Shown here one piece after another: positions 6,601 through 6,712 of a DNA stretch of 6,712 nt. Position 1 is the first letter of the stretch; each line of letters starts with the position of its first letter. The DNA is from Bacteroidales bacterium (GTDB lineage Bacteria; Bacteroidota; Bacteroidia; Bacteroidales; JALTDM01): the NCBI GenBank assembly GCA_027073875.1, contig JALTEO010000152.1, positions 2,509-9,220 on the forward strand, written 5' to 3'. The notes beneath the pieces were generated by a model that saw only the letters and a program-made list of their open reading frames with translations, was not told the origin of the DNA and did no database searches. The position numbers and the translations under genes are program-made.

Positions 6601-6712
6601 CCCCATTAATTCCAATTTCTTTGAAAATTTTCAAGTCATAGGATTCTATGATATTGGATCGGCGTGGAGTGGAAAATCACCTGAGGATCATGCCAATAGT
6701 TACAATACAAAT
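3659..6712 (+). CDS. Outer-membrane protein: peptidase-MA-like domain, TolB-like propeller, Omp85-like barrel (partial)
   Basis: 1018 codons are open from TTG at 3659 to the right edge. TTG is chosen because it yields a textbook signal peptide, MKKILLLIFLLVSITGFSQ; the first in-frame ATG (codon 26) would lose it. Residues 26-290 resemble peptidase-MA-like (gluzincin) domains, but where HExxH is expected there is KSLAQ (141-145). The third-ligand motif WFxEG reads WYLKG (172-176), so catalysis is unlikely. Residues about 300-590 look like TolB/PD40 beta-propeller blades: WHPQG (356-360), SPDG (402-405), and DPHFADKGEKIIFASNRD (442-459). Residues 603-680 are a polar, Thr/Asn/Lys-rich linker. 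From about 681 there are alternating amphipathic strands of a beta-barrel, with MRGF (950-953) matching the RGF loop motif of Omp85/BamA proteins, then NNEIRWPI and FYDIGSAW. No POTRA domains are seen. The C-terminal strands are outside the window. Such proteins are often labelled TolB-like in Bacteroidota. The function is not known to me; a role in outer-membrane assembly or transport is inference. Confidence 0.85.
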   Translation, partial: MKKILLLIFLLVSITGFSQFYNGLQMNFGKNRVQYYNFVWQYYRLPKVDVYFYQNEEALAKEAATIAQKKIPELAYFFQYDLQKRIIVLVYDKLTDFRQSNIGLISGNLQYNIGGVTQIIDNKIFIYYDGNRQHFEEEITKSLAQIFINEMVYGTDFTTRLANSTLIAFPEWYLKGLVSYLSTEWNADIDNHVRDGILDGRYEKFNSLVGDEAAYAGHSIWYYIATKYGKSVIPNIIYLTKVSKNIDAGFFYVLGTNLKYLSYDWLNFYNEWYFKQEQSRSLPSDKFILKRSKKNTVYQQLKINPVKTNQVAYQTNQQGKIKIWIQDINTGKKYKIFREGHTLAQITDYTNPVLCWHPQGTILTYTNEYHSDVWLNSYDLKTKKTTKNKLVGIQKVLNYDYSPDGFHIVMSVVRNGHSDIVLYSVVGNSYKTITQDAADDMDPHFADKGEKIIFASNRDTNLLTVNADSLINSSNLFDLFEYEIKTKKLTRITNTPYDNEREPYNIGTNKFLCLTDQNGINNFAVATYDSTIESIDTAMHYRHFTELHPISNFSRNVEDYSFYQDSVTPIFFYNNLFQPALLNIDSINQDNSLQNTIYKKKWLAEKLAKDTITVTNPKQVQDTLKSKPTKVAVIDTTNLNINDYAFTQNTTTIQGHLPQIDTSGQLTNTGNKPEEFNTKPRLYFISFYNNYIVNQIDFGFLNSSYQAFTGGAVYYNPGFNLLFKIGTNDLFEDYKITGGFRFAGNFDSNEYLLSFENLKKRLDKQLIFHRQSFLNTSGYSLIKTHTHNLIYIMSYPFSQVSALKLTTSLRYDKNTILATDFQALNDTDVCKYWGGIKAEYIFDNTISRGTNLYNGTRSKIFGEFYNQLTEQKSDIFILGFDFRHYEKIHRSMIWASRIAGSTSFGHSLLIYYLGGVDNWINLSTRTNTFDNTVPIDYSKNYVFQTLATNMRGFTQNIRNGNNFLVMNNEIRWPIVRYFANHPINSNFFENFQVIGFYDIGSAWSGKSPEDHANSYNTN

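Overview
The window looks like a piece of a Bacteroidota (Bacteroidetes) chromosome. It is AT-rich. Its starts lack a clear Shine-Dalgarno sequence. Three putative promoters carry the TAnnTTTGY -7 box typical of this phylum. The signal peptides end in the style usual for the group, and the large right-hand gene belongs to an outer-membrane protein type I associate with Bacteroidota. Assignment below phylum level is not possible from this sequence.

Layout. Positions 1-1209 (minus strand) hold most of a secreted tetratricopeptide-repeat protein whose C-terminus lies beyond the left edge. Positions 1541-3001 (minus) hold a complete M20C-type aminoacyl-histidine dipeptidase, pepD, with all expected metal ligands and catalytic residues. 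Positions 3659-6712 (plus) hold the first 1018 codons of a large envelope protein. It has a signal peptide, a peptidase-MA-like domain with no recognisable zinc site, a TolB-like beta-propeller, a low-complexity linker, and an Omp85-like outer-membrane beta-barrel. The right edge cuts the barrel.

The two gene-free stretches, 1210-1540 and 3002-3658, are packed with short repeated words (AATTACGAATT and its complement, TAGGCACT, CTACAGA, CACTATG). The second also holds a series of inverted repeats, including an ATTTC-GACC-GAA-GGGA-GAAAT hairpin and a hairpin-rich 270-bp tract just upstream of the large gene. These look like dispersed intergenic repeats (REP/MITE-like) rather than genes. A structured RNA in 3300-3570 cannot be excluded.

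There is no sign of one operon. pepD and the TPR gene are co-oriented, but a 331-bp repeat-filled gap and separate promoters with an identical 13-mer lie between them. The large gene is divergent from pepD with its own promoter. pepD is cytosolic peptide catabolism. The other two products act in the envelope. No functional link between the three is visible. The most unusual item is the three-part outer-membrane protein with a peptidase-like fold that appears inactive.
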